A model generated the notes under the pieces. It made no database searches. It was not told the DNA's origin and was given only the letters and a program-made list of their open reading frames with translations. Source: a virus. From it: a stretch of 32,558 nt of DNA. This document shows, in pieces, positions 1 through 9,500 of this stretch. Positions within the stretch are counted from its first letter, which is position 1, and each line of letters begins with the position of its first letter. The DNA lies in the IMG/VR virus record IMGVR_UViG_3300048571_000050, positions 1-32,558 of that record, one strand, 5' to 3'. The translations under genes and the position numbers were made by a program.

Positions 1-240
1 GCTCTCTCCGTCTCTGCTGCTGTTATTAGCTCGGCTGGTACGGCCGCTGTTTCCTTCACAGGACAGGTTACCGCAGCTTCTGCTCTCAGCTCGGCTGGTA
101 CGGCCGCTGTTTCCTTCTCTGCTGTAAGGTTACCTGCCGCCGCAATAAGCTCTGCTGGTACGGCCGCTGTTTCCTTCACAGGACAGATCACAGCAGCCTC
201 CGTTATTAGCAGTGCGGGCGCGGCTAGTGCGACATTCTTC
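1..240 (+). repeat. 60-bp in-frame tandem repeats
   Basis: The DNA repeats with an exact 60-base period here. The block GGTACGGCCGCTGTTTCCTT occurs at 36-55, 96-115 and 156-175 without change, and the fourth unit (181-240) is diverged. The period equals the 20-residue protein repeat, which continues in degenerate form to about base 1010. Near-identity of the first units against strong divergence of later ones suggests recent unit duplication at this end of the gene. Confidence 0.85.
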
Positions 241-1236
241 TCGGACAGCGCAACAGCGGCATTGAGTGCGGTTGGATCATCCACGTTTAGTGCAACCGCT
301 CAAGCGATAAGAAACGCTGTACTCTCCAGCGTGGGCTCTGGGTCGGTATCTATAACCGCACAACGTATCGTATCATCAACAATGACGACGGTAGGTAGCG
401 GAATCGTTAGCTTTGGGGCCGCAGAAGTTAAGAACGCGACACTATTAGTCACAGGGTCTTCTACGGGTAGCGTAGTAGCCCAAGCTATTTCTTCTACCGC
501 CTTTGTCTCCTCAGGTGTCGCTGCTGCTAACATATTCGGGCAAGGTATACAGGCGGCCTCATTAGTCGCGAACGGCGTGTCTACTACAACTCTTGTCGCC
601 CAGAGAATCTTCTCTTCGCAACTCGCGGCGGATGGCCTGAGTTCGTTTAGTGCAGTCGCCGTTTCCATAAATTCAGCGACATTCAACGTAACAGGGAGTA
701 GCTCGACTTCATTTGTTGGTTCAGCGACTAAGCAAGCGATATGGTCTTCTTCTGCGCTATCTTCCGTGTCGTTCGTAGGCGAACGAGATTTCGCTGAGTT
801 TATTTCAGTCGGTAGCTCTACATCTACATTCTCTGCGGAACTTGTCAAATCTTCCGACTTTATATCCCAAGGAATATCTTCGAGTGACTGGCTAGCGGAA
901 GCAACACAAGAGTCTATCTGGGACGTTTCCGTTACCTCCTCTTCCGCTTTTGAGGCGGTAGCTTTCACAGAAGCAGTATTTGACATGGCTGGTGTCTCCA
1001 GCATGTATATGACCTCCAACGACACGGTCATAGTACCAACCAGCTTTACGATGGATGGCGGCTCACGATTCTCTGCCGTAAGTGCGGGGTACATAATCGC
1101 CCCCGTGAATTCCAGGAACACCCTGATAGTGCGTCCAACAAGTGGCCTGACAATAGCGGGCGGTAACAGACCTATTGTGGTTCCTGCGAGGAATAATCCA
1201 GTAAGCAATACGATCAAAGTTCTGAGAACCAACTAG
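1..1236 (+). CDS. 20-residue-repeat phage structural protein (5' end outside window)
   Basis: The frame is open from base 1 with no start codon that clearly belongs to it, so the gene begins upstream; an internal TTG at 262 is only a codon inside the repeats. The visible 411 residues are about 16 tandem units of 20 residues, low in charge and rich in Ser, Ala, Gly, Thr and Val, with a pattern like SSAGTAAVSFTGQ. They are followed from about base 1020 by a non-repeat tail containing MDGGSRF and TIAGGNRPIVVP. Cysteine is absent. The last codons are followed at once by the ribosome site of the baseplate-like gene, so both are probably one transcript. A beta-structured fibre or tail decoration protein fits the repeats and the location just before the tail chaperone genes. 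I do not recognise a named family. Confidence 0.75.
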   Translation, partial: ALSVSAAVISSAGTAAVSFTGQVTAASALSSAGTAAVSFSAVRLPAAAISSAGTAAVSFTGQITAASVISSAGAASATFFSDSATAALSAVGSSTFSATAQAIRNAVLSSVGSGSVSITAQRIVSSTMTTVGSGIVSFGAAEVKNATLLVTGSSTGSVVAQAISSTAFVSSGVAAANIFGQGIQAASLVANGVSTTTLVAQRIFSSQLAADGLSSFSAVAVSINSATFNVTGSSSTSFVGSATKQAIWSSSALSSVSFVGERDFAEFISVGSSTSTFSAELVKSSDFISQGISSSDWLAEATQESIWDVSVTSSSAFEAVAFTEAVFDMAGVSSMYMTSNDTVIVPTSFTMDGGSRFSAVSAGYIIAPVNSRNTLIVRPTSGLTIAGGNRPIVVPARNNPVSNTIKVLRTN

Positions 1237-1254
1237 GAGAGAGAGAGAGTAACC

Positions 1255-1605
1255 ATGGCTAGCTTGACAACTATCGTTCGGTACAGAGGGGATACTGTAC
1301 CCGACTCCTTCTCGCTACAAAACCCAGACGGGACACCCCTGGATTTGGTTGGTTCGACGTTCAAAATGACCGTCAACCGAACGAAAGACCCCCTAAACAT
1401 AACCCAACAGCTTTATGAGTTGATCGGCGTAATCGTTGACGCCCCCGGAGGTATGGTATGGTTCATTCCGTCGCAGGCACAGTCCGATCAACTACCGGGC
1501 AGATACTTCTATGACGTGCAGCGTATAGACGTTTCAGGCCTCATCCACACGATCCGAAAAGGTACATACAAGTATAAGCAGGATATAACGAAGTCCATCG
1601 TCTAA
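1255..1605 (+). CDS. BppU-N-like baseplate/tail domain protein
   Basis: The 116-residue product has the layout of the small beta-sandwich found at the N-terminus of phage upper baseplate proteins (BppU-N / DUF2479-like). RYRGDTVPDSFSLQNPDGTPLDL opens it (read in two parts: RYRGDTVPDS then FSLQNPDGTPLDL), followed by a strand STFKMTV, a GGMVWF strand and the closing GRYFYDVQR. Its size is that of the isolated domain. The ATG at 1255 follows a strong purine ribosome site (AGGAGAGAGAG, from 1234), only a few bases after the repeat protein ends. It is probably a virion protein that anchors or caps the upstream repeat protein; that role is inferred from the fold and position. Confidence 0.6.
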   Translation: MASLTTIVRYRGDTVPDSFSLQNPDGTPLDLVGSTFKMTVNRTKDPLNITQQLYELIGVIVDAPGGMVWFIPSQAQSDQLPGRYFYDVQRIDVSGLIHTIRKGTYKYKQDITKSIV

Positions 1606-1610
1606 AACCC

Positions 1611-1640
1611 TTGACCTTTTCGTTTTTTCCCTTATATACT
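1611..1640 (+). promoter_or_regulatory. Promoter P1, sigma-70-like
   Basis: TTGACC (1611-1616) and TATACT (1635-1640) are separated by 18 bases in the gap before the tail chaperone. Directly downstream lie two copies of ATTAACC (1641-1647 and 1654-1660), a motif also found after two other promoters in this window. It would drive the chaperone and tape measure genes. Confidence 0.65.
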
Positions 1641-1687
1641 ATTAACCCTAACGATTAACCTTAATAGACCCAAAAGGAACTGAAAAT

Positions 1688-2086
1688 ATGTCTATCTATG
1701 CCCTGTACGGTGCCGATGAAGATACCGCTGAGAACGGTAAGTGGTTCAAATTGACCAAGGAAATCTCAGTCAAGGTGCGACGGTTTAAATCAAAGAAATC
1801 ACGCAAGGTCCGAGAAGTCCTTGAATCTCCCTACAAGCGTACGAATAAATTCGGCGCACTACCGGAGGATGTCGCTGATGAGGTTGGCCTTCGTCACGTC
1901 GCCGAAGGTATTCTCTGCGATTGGAAGGGTATCACCTCGAAGGACGGTGAACCTATCCCTTATAGTCCTGATGCGGCGGAAAAGCTATTCCAGGACCTAC
2001 CCGAGTTTAAAGATGCCGTCGCCGAACTCTCTTTGGACCTCGACAACTATCGCGATGAAGTCAAAGACGGTGTCTCGGGAAACTAA
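1688..2086 (+). CDS. Tail assembly chaperone, gpG-like
   Basis: This 132-residue acidic protein sits directly before the tape measure gene, the place of lambda gpG. It has the motifs typical of these chaperones in alphaproteobacterial phages: a basic strand (KVRRFKSKKSRKV), a helical segment with LPEDVADEVGLRHVAEGI, then DWKGI and DGEPIPYSPDAAEKLF. In lambda, gpG and its frameshifted form gpGT coat the tape measure protein and recruit tube subunits in the cytoplasm. The ATG at 1688 has an AAGGAA ribosome site at 1674-1679. The last sense codons GGA AAC before TAA form a -1 slippery heptamer, so part of the ribosomes should read on into the next frame. Confidence 0.85.
   Translation: MSIYALYGADEDTAENGKWFKLTKEISVKVRRFKSKKSRKVREVLESPYKRTNKFGALPEDVADEVGLRHVAEGILCDWKGITSKDGEPIPYSPDAAEKLFQDLPEFKDAVAELSLDLDNYRDEVKDGVSGN
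2077..2083 (+). promoter_or_regulatory. -1 ribosomal frameshift site GGGAAAC
   Basis: In the chaperone frame the reading is G GGA AAC TAA, which is the X XXY YYZ form, directly before the stop codon. A one-base backward slip gives GGG AAA CTA and enters a frame that is open from 2059 to 2478. Lambda uses the closely related GGGAAAG at the same place between G and T. Confidence 0.85.
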
Positions 2087-2478
2087 CAGAAGTCCTTCTG
2101 TATTATCTAGCCAATCCCGTTAAGAAAAAACGGGATTGGATTACGCAATTAAAGAAGGAAGGATTGATAAAAAAGAAAGAGGAAGAAACCTCTTCAGACG
2201 CCCCAGAAGTTATACCTGAAGCGCAGTGGTTGTGGGTAGGCTTTAGCACTCTAAGTGGTCAACGACTTTATAAAGACGATGGACCCCAACCGATCACTAT
2301 AAGCGACGTGTATAGTTATAGTAAAATTGAAGGACATTCCACCGCGGAAAGTTCTTGGCTTCTAGAAGTTGTCTGTGAACTCGATAGACTATTTATCGAG
2401 AAGACACAGGAAAGACTAGATAAAGAGCAACGTAAAGCGAGTAAGAGAAGTGGCCGATCAGTTAAAAATCGAAATTGA
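2083..2478 (+). CDS. Frameshift extension of the tail chaperone (gpGT-like T domain)
   Basis: This frame has no good start of its own and is reached by -1 slippage at 2077-2083. The fusion adds 131 residues starting LTEVLLYYLANPVKKKRDW to the 132-residue chaperone, giving about 263 residues, close to the 272 of lambda gpGT. The T part is rich in Lys and Glu, with a central aromatic stretch (AQWLWVGFSTLSG) and a basic C-terminus. An isolated start such as the TTG at 2164 is possible but would lose the conserved fusion. It overlaps the tape measure start by 29 bases. In lambda the T domain binds the tail tube protein; the same role is inferred here. Confidence 0.8.
   Translation, partial: LTEVLLYYLANPVKKKRDWITQLKKEGLIKKKEEETSSDAPEVIPEAQWLWVGFSTLSGQRLYKDDGPQPITISDVYSYSKIEGHSTAESSWLLEVVCELDRLFIEKTQERLDKEQRKASKRSGRSVKNRN
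2111..2139 (+). other. 9-bp hairpin downstream of the frameshift site
   Basis: CCAATCCCG (2111-2119) and CGGGATTGG (2131-2139) form a perfect 9-bp stem with an 11-base A-rich loop. It starts 27 bases after the slippery heptamer, further than usual for a stimulator, and has no T-tract, so it does not look like a terminator. It may tune frameshifting or translation of the extension. Confidence 0.55.
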
Positions 2479-5400
2479 TGTCTCAGCGGCTAGAGAGTCG
2501 CTGAGTAGTCTATCCACGTCTTTTGCTTCGATGAAGACTTCGGTAGGTGGGAGCGTCGCTGGAGCTAGCACCGCTATAACCAAACTGAATACGGCGATGC
2601 ATAATATTAAAAAGCTTGATGATGGTGTTCTCACCTCACTCAATACATTGAACACAACGCTTGCCTCTTTCACCACTGATAAGATAAAAGCCCTCTCTGC
2701 TGCGCTAAACGACCTAGGTTCAACAAAAACCACAATAGCAGGCATTAGCCAAGAGATGAAGACTCTTGGAACTTCGTTGGCAAACATAAAGGTACCAGCG
2801 GGAGCCGCCGGTTTAGGAGACGCGTTTAGAAAATCTGGGGCAGAAGCTAGCAACGCAAATTCCCACGTTAAGCGATATGCGGAAGTTCTCCGAAGTGAAG
2901 CGCAAGCCGCCAAAGCCTCTGAAGCCGCAGCTCGGGCCACAGCGAGGGCCACAGCGGACTTAGCAAAGGTCAAAGCCGCTGCCACAAGAGATATACAGAA
3001 CCTCAGCAGAGAACTCATCAATTCTGCTGGGTATATGACTGGTTTCGGCGTAACCGCCGGAAACTTGGTATCCTCATTTAACAAAGTAAATGTCTCAGGT
3101 ATAGGCGTTGTAGGTGTATTCCGCGCGGTGTCCGCACAAATTGGTACTATGGGTGCTGGTGTAGCGGCCTTAGGTGCTATCGGACTAGCTGTTGCAGGAA
3201 TTGGTATGGCGGCAGCGACTATAGTAGGTCCAGTAATAAAAGTTTCAGACAGCTTTACGTCCTTCAAGGCTACGGTTGACGCAATAGACGGTTCCGGCGC
3301 GGGCGCAAAAGCCCTAGAAGGCCTCAAGGGAGTCGCTCAACGTACGAGTCAAGACATAAACGTTCTAACAGCCAATTTCAAAGGATTCCGTGTTGCAGCG
3401 GAAGGTGTTGGATTTAGCGCCCAGCAGACGATTCAATATTTTGAAGGATTCAGTGTCGGTCTACGCGGCGTGGGAGCAGACTCTCAAAAAACAGAAAAAG
3501 CTTTTCTTGCGCTCACACAGATGATGTCCAAGGGCAAAGTTCAAGCAGAAGAATTGAGAGGACAGTTCGGCGACGCGTTCCCCGCGGCAATGTCAGCTTC
3601 CGCAGAGGCTTTGGGCGTTACTACCGCCCAACTTGACGCGATGCTTAAAGCGGGTCAAGTTATGGCGAAAGATTTAATTCCTAAACTTTCGGCGTTGTTG
3701 AATCAGAAGTTCGGAGACGCGCTATTAGAACAGAGTAAAACAGCCACGGCGGCTCTTACTAGACTCGGTAACGAGTTTACTTACGTTTTGGAAGCTATGG
3801 GTTCTGGTGGTTTCGGGGGAATCTCCGCAGGGTTCGCCAACGGTGTTGATATGATAACCAAGGCGCTTAGTAGTGAGGCCTTTAAAGACTTCGCTAGAGT
3901 ATTAGGCGATATTATGGGCGCGTTACTCGCTCTTCTTGGTGGAGCTTTAGCTGGCGTTCTTGACGCTTTTTCTGCGTTACCTACGGCTCTGCGTTTTTGC
4001 GTAGAGGTTCTGGGCTCACTAACTTCAGGTTTTCGTTCTTTTGTTAGTAATATCTTCCCAGGCGTGGACGCTATGCAGGCTCTAGCAATAGCTGCAAGAG
4101 CAGTAGCCTTTGTGCTCACGGCTGCGTTCATCGCTATGAATGCCCAGGCAGCGGCTGCTGGCATCGCCGCGGTTGCTACGCGGGGCTTGGGGGCGGCTAT
4201 GGCCGCGCTTGGTAAGGCTCATCCAATTCTTATAGGACTGTCTGTTGTGGCTCTGGCCGTTAGCGCGGCTCTTAGTACGACAGCGGGTAAAGCGCTTTTT
4301 GCCAAAGATTCTTTCGGAGAAACGGCTAGAGCGGCAGATATAGTGAAAGAAGCCATTAAGGGGGTCAACACTCAAGCTAAAGAATCTCCAGGTGCCCTAA
4401 GCGCCACGGCGTTGGCTTTCGGTTCTTTCACTTCAGCTCAGAATCAAGCAAAGACAGCAATCGCAGGAATTGAAGCACAACTATCCTCGAACGCGGATAG
4501 ACTCAAATCATATGACTCAAACATGACGGCTTCGAAGAGTACAATAGAGGGTTGGAAGTCGAACATCGAGTCTAGTAACCGTAGTTTGGAAGCTCAGAAA
4601 GCTTCTCTAAGCCTCTGGGGCGTTGAGTTGAGCAGCTCGAACCAAGCACTTGCGGCTCAACTCGTACAGACAGGGTTACAGAAAGAAGAAGTAGCCAAGC
4701 TTGTTCAGCAATATCAATTCCTGACTCAGACAGAGTCTGAAAGAGCGGCTTCGCTAGAGAAAGAGATGAAAGCTGAAGAGACAAAAATACAAGTTCTTTC
4801 TAAAATGTATGATAAAATCAAACAGGTGACGGACGCCGAGATTGCTCAAATGAGGACTCGCGGACTATCCGAAGAGCAGATCAAGGCTGGCTCCGCAGCA
4901 GGCATCGCGGCACTAGACTCTTTTGGATCGGCTATAGGAAAATCTGCGGCGGCTCATGCCGCTATGACTTTTGCAGCGAACGAATCAAAAGATAGTACTA
5001 AAGCCTTGGCTCAAGCGACAGATGAAGCAAACAAAAAGTTTGGAACGAACATCACGACTCAGGATACTCTAGCGGCAGCAACCGCTAGGATTACGGAGAA
5101 GACGGATGGTGCAACTACCGCTACAGAGAAAGCTGCTGAAGAACAGAAAAAACTAGCAAAAGCCTCCGAGAGTACGTCTACGTGGATGGAGACTCTAAAT
5201 GGACTTTTCTCCGACACCGCGGGTAATATTGAAAAAAGTTCAACGGCGATAACTACGGCCTCTACGTCTTTCTCAACGGCGAACACAAACGCTGCGCTTC
5301 TAGCAACCTCTCTATCGACAATGAATACGGCATTGTCGGGCATGAACACTACAACGCCCCTAGTGGCTGAAAGCGTCGGAGCACTACTAACCGCCGCCGC

Positions 5401-6538
5401 ACAGGCACCGAATCTTACGCTTATGGCTACCGAGCTGACGAAGATTCAGACAAGCTTCGCTTCCATGCTCACAACGGTTCCTCCTGTTGTAGATAAGCTG
5501 ACGGAAATGATGGTAGGAGCAGCTACGGGTGCGCCCCTTATCACGTCTCTCGCTGTGTCTCTGGAGAGAATACCGCCACTTGCTGAAGGAATTCGTCTCG
5601 TCAGTGAAAGTATGTCCGCGTTTCTAGCGCTTATGGTCGAATCTCAACCGGCAATAGACTCTATCGTACAAGAGATGGGAAGATTAGCTGCCGCGGGCGA
5701 CTTAGCCTCAGGTGGTTTTATCGCTGCACAGGAAGCGGGGGCAGCGTTCGCCGACTCTTTGGGTTCAGTGGACAGCGCGATAGACGCAACGATAGGTAAG
5801 TTGATCGCGATGAAAGACGCGGCTGAAAAGGCCCTAGCCGCGGCAAGTAAGGCTGCTAGCGCCGGAGGTGGTGGAGGTGGTGAATCAACTCCACAAGCTG
5901 GTCGCTATGGTGGTATTTCTGGAGCGTTATCTGAGACACAGCGCGTGTCTGACAGTGTATTCGGGACGGCCCCCGCACTAAGATCGGGAACGTCTAACAC
6001 AAACAAATTCATCTCTAAGGTCTCAGGTGGTGGTATCCCTTCCATTCTCCACCCCAACGAGGCGGTTGTGCCTCTTCCAAAGGGCGGAAAGATACCCGTG
6101 GACATTCGCACTGTGGCGAAACAAGAGACATCTAAGAAGAAAGCTACTACTAAGATAGATACAACACCTATCGCCAGATCAATCGACCGATTCTCTAGTA
6201 ACACCGCGTCCGCGATTGGGCGCTTCCATGGGGGTAGTGATGCCACTAGTTCTCCTTCAAAAGAAGCAACCGCCGGAGCTGGTGGATCAGGTCTGTTCTT
6301 CAACCCCCAGCCACAGGGTAGACAACGAACCCAGGATGGGTTAGATACTCCAGCGATTAAATCTAAGACTAAAACCAACTCCACCTCTGGAGAAGCCTCC
6401 GCTGGAGGTAAAGCTCCAGTTTACAACATATACATCACCGTGAACGCTACCGATTCCGACAGTTTCAAAAAATCTGAAGATCAGATTGTCAGAGGCTTTG
6501 TTGAGAAGGTCAAGCGGGCAAACCGTCGTGTAAACTAA
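2450..6538 (+). CDS. Tape measure protein
   Basis: The 1362-residue protein sets tail length and is ejected to help DNA cross the envelope. The N-terminal 200 residues are helical and Ala/Ser/Lys-rich. Residues about 330-403 carry the tape measure domain signature (LRGVGADSQKTEKAFLAL, SKGKVQAEELRGQFGDAFP, GVTTAQLDAML). Hydrophobic, probably membrane-active segments lie near residues 227-263, 489-503 and 543-610. A Gly-rich linker follows at about residue 1140. GGIPSILHPNEAVVPLP near 1194 is a common C-terminal tape measure motif. At roughly 0.15 nm per residue the tail would be near 200 nm. The start is GTG at 2450, inside the end of the chaperone extension. No lysozyme or peptidase domain is evident. 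Confidence 0.95.
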   Translation: MADQLKIEIDVSAARESLSSLSTSFASMKTSVGGSVAGASTAITKLNTAMHNIKKLDDGVLTSLNTLNTTLASFTTDKIKALSAALNDLGSTKTTIAGISQEMKTLGTSLANIKVPAGAAGLGDAFRKSGAEASNANSHVKRYAEVLRSEAQAAKASEAAARATARATADLAKVKAAATRDIQNLSRELINSAGYMTGFGVTAGNLVSSFNKVNVSGIGVVGVFRAVSAQIGTMGAGVAALGAIGLAVAGIGMAAATIVGPVIKVSDSFTSFKATVDAIDGSGAGAKALEGLKGVAQRTSQDINVLTANFKGFRVAAEGVGFSAQQTIQYFEGFSVGLRGVGADSQKTEKAFLALTQMMSKGKVQAEELRGQFGDAFPAAMSASAEALGVTTAQLDAMLKAGQVMAKDLIPKLSALLNQKFGDALLEQSKTATAALTRLGNEFTYVLEAMGSGGFGGISAGFANGVDMITKALSSEAFKDFARVLGDIMGALLALLGGALAGVLDAFSALPTALRFCVEVLGSLTSGFRSFVSNIFPGVDAMQALAIAARAVAFVLTAAFIAMNAQAAAAGIAAVATRGLGAAMAALGKAHPILIGLSVVALAVSAALSTTAGKALFAKDSFGETARAADIVKEAIKGVNTQAKESPGALSATALAFGSFTSAQNQAKTAIAGIEAQLSSNADRLKSYDSNMTASKSTIEGWKSNIESSNRSLEAQKASLSLWGVELSSSNQALAAQLVQTGLQKEEVAKLVQQYQFLTQTESERAASLEKEMKAEETKIQVLSKMYDKIKQVTDAEIAQMRTRGLSEEQIKAGSAAGIAALDSFGSAIGKSAAAHAAMTFAANESKDSTKALAQATDEANKKFGTNITTQDTLAAATARITEKTDGATTATEKAAEEQKKLAKASESTSTWMETLNGLFSDTAGNIEKSSTAITTASTSFSTANTNAALLATSLSTMNTALSGMNTTTPLVAESVGALLTAAAQAPNLTLMATELTKIQTSFASMLTTVPPVVDKLTEMMVGAATGAPLITSLAVSLERIPPLAEGIRLVSESMSAFLALMVESQPAIDSIVQEMGRLAAAGDLASGGFIAAQEAGAAFADSLGSVDSAIDATIGKLIAMKDAAEKALAAASKAASAGGGGGGESTPQAGRYGGISGALSETQRVSDSVFGTAPALRSGTSNTNKFISKVSGGGIPSILHPNEAVVPLPKGGKIPVDIRTVAKQETSKKKATTKIDTTPIARSIDRFSSNTASAIGRFHGGSDATSSPSKEATAGAGGSGLFFNPQPQGRQRTQDGLDTPAIKSKTKTNSTSGEASAGGKAPVYNIYITVNATDSDSFKKSEDQIVRGFVEKVKRANRRVN

Positions 6539-6552
6539 GGACCATTACCTAA

Positions 6553-9500
6553 ATGGCGTACATGGTCTGTGATCGGTTCCACGAGGGACCATTTTGTAGC
6601 GATAAAAGATACGAGACGACAGGACCTGAAAAAGAGGACTGTATCACGACTGCCTTCCTATCCTGCGTAAATAATATATGGAAATGCCGCGAAGAAATCG
6701 CAAATGGGAGTTTTCTGTATAGTCTCAATCGGGCTGATGGGCTTGACGTAGTGAGTAAACCCCTCGATGATCTAGAATGTTACGACGACACGTGTCTGGA
6801 AGAGTACCTACAGTGTTGGTGTACAGGTATGGCAGGTCTTACTTGTGTCGTGTGTGGGGATGAGCAAGGCGGTTCGTTCGGTGGTCCTGTAGATGAGCCT
6901 GACGCTCTTGATGACACAAAGAAGAAGAAGAAGAAGCTGAAACAGACTAAAAACGAGATTACTATCTCTGATACCGATGTTATCATACCACTACTCTTCG
7001 GGAGCGTTGTCGTATATGGAAACATCCTTGAAATTTATAAGACAGACCCCACTCACGTTAGTATGTTGATCGCTATTGGAGAAGGGCCTATTGAAGGTAT
7101 AACCCGCGCGTGGATCGGGAATCAGTTGGTCATAGATAACACCTCTTCGGGCCTCACGAGAAGTGCCGCTGCGAAGAAAGAAAAATTGAACATAAAGATA
7201 TTCAAAGGAGGCCCTAACCAGAAGGTAGAAAATAGAGGTCGCTTTGGTGAAGATGTTGCTATGCGAGGCATAGCTTACATGAGAGTGGAGAACTATCCGC
7301 TACTTGGTACGCAAGGTAGAATACCAGAAATTCGTGTGGAAATCGCCTCCAAAGTTTCCAAAGCAATATCTACCTACTACCAGAGCACACATTCTTCGGC
7401 AGACCTTTGGTATGATCTTCCTGGTGGGTACTTATTCTCATACTCTGGACCAACCGTTCGTATTAGTGACTCCTCGTTTACGAGCTTGACTACGTTCAAC
7501 TCAGACGCAAACATCACTCGCTTTAATGTGACCAAGGACTACAATGACATCATCCTACAGACCGCGACCAACAAACTTCATTTTATTTCGGGAGTAGACA
7601 AAACAGACGTTCAAACGGTCACTGCTCCATTAGCCTATAGCGCCGTATTCGGTGGAAGGGTGCGTACCAGTGATCCAGGGCTTACGCGATATATCGTTGG
7701 CGTAAATGGCGCTACCGTTGACTTCTACGAATCACGCAAACCTAACTATACTACACTAACACTGAGTGGAAGTTTTACGCATCCAGAGGCGATTCATACT
7801 TTCATACTTGCGGAATTCTCTAGCTCCAGCTATGAACGTGACACTCTGGGTTTTGCTTTTAGTAACAACAATACAGCTCCTGGGTTCCTTAGAGTTTCCA
7901 GATCACGACTCTACAGCCCGTTCTCGAAGCAAGATTTAGGACTGGGAACTCCTGATGAATTCAATGTACCTCTTCGAGGTATCCTTCAGCGAGTTGTACA
8001 CATACCACAGGAAAACGCTTTCCTTATCTATAGTCTAGATGGCCCGGAGTACGTTGTGACAAAGATTGGACACTCCGATCCTACCGTGAAGATATATGAA
8101 GTACCTGTCCCTGAAATTCCGCAAAGTTCAGGGAGACAAGAAGTCACGCCCGTGGGTGAGACCTACAGTTTTATAAAAGGTGGTAAGGTCTACACTACAC
8201 AACTATCGAGTGGGGTTACCTACGTTGAATACGATCTAGTGGAAAATGGCGCTACTCTTGAGTCTTCTGGTGGATTCTTTGATGGCCTAACTAATTCTGT
8301 CTTCTACCTTGATGTTATGGGCAAAATATCCAAAATTCTACCCGATAGATTCAGCGCGGCACCTGTTAGTCTGAAAAACGTCGTTGATAGTATACTTGAA
8401 AGAGCGTTTCTCCCTCCAGAGTTGTTCGATACGTCGGGACTTTCCGGGGTTACCCTGGATGGGTATCGTATAGACGGACAACTTACCGCTGAAGCTTGCC
8501 TATCCGAGCTTTCTCGGTTCTATCATCTGAATGTGGTAGAATCCTCGAAGGGTATAACTATAAGGCCACGAAGTTTATCTCCTGTAAGTACAGTGGATGA
8601 ACCATCATTCAGAATATCCGGTAACTACGGTAAACTCCTACAAGAGCAAGAGTTGGCTGAATTCGTCTCTATAACGTACTTCGATAGGAATCGTGAATTC
8701 TCTACGATGACACAAACTGTAACGAAGGACCTTATCAACGGCAAAGAAGTAACAGATAGTATAAAAGGCGGAGAGTCCTATGAAATCAATCTTTACACAA
8801 CAGCGAGCGTCGTTCGCTTGTCAGCGGAAATGCGCCTTCTGAAGAACAACGAGAAACCCCTAGGTGGTGTTCTCGTGTTTGGTCCAAGATATCTGGCGAT
8901 TGAACCTGGAGACTTCATTACCGGAAGTCGTGAACAACATTACTGTTACAAAGCTTATGTAGACGTTGATTTTTCTATGCGATTCGATCTATCTAAAGAT
9001 GATCGAAGTAAATACGAGGAAAGCCCTGCACTATCAGGCGTCATATATAACCCCTTGGTCGCGTCTATATCTACCCCCGGCGGCGTGAAGAACTACCCAG
9101 TTTCTCTTCCCTTAATACCGGCACGGTACAAAGACCCAAGAGTGATCCATTATACGGGACAGGTTAGTCCACACTACTCCTACGAGAGACAGCTAAGTCT
9201 AACCTTACTGCCTTCAGGGCAGACACGCAGAGTAAGCGCCGAACCGACAAGTGAGACTCAACATGGCGTCCTGGAAAGTTATTCAGGGATCACACGCATC
9301 AATGAGTTCAGTTATGATGAACTGAATACCTTCGTCGTCAGATTCGCCAAGCCTGTAGTTGGCCTTACAGTAGCAAGCAGGGAGGAATTAAACGCTTCTC
9401 TAACCAGGAATCTTCTGTTTATAGGTACGGAGCTTGTCCAGTTTACATCGTTCAGTATTGGCGGTGACACCAGGACTGTAACCTTCTCAGGATTATATCG

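Noticed and set aside
300-1232. Long minus-strand reading frame opposite the repeat protein
   Set aside because: It is a by-product of the repetitive plus-strand codons, has no ribosome site and no recognisable protein pattern.
2111-2139. Hairpin considered as a transcription terminator
   Set aside because: No T-tract follows and it lies within the frameshift extension just before the tape measure gene, which must be transcribed.
2458-3327. Long minus-strand frame opposite the tape measure gene
   Set aside because: Composition mirrors the Ala/Ser-rich plus strand; no start signal and opposite to the strand of all phage genes.
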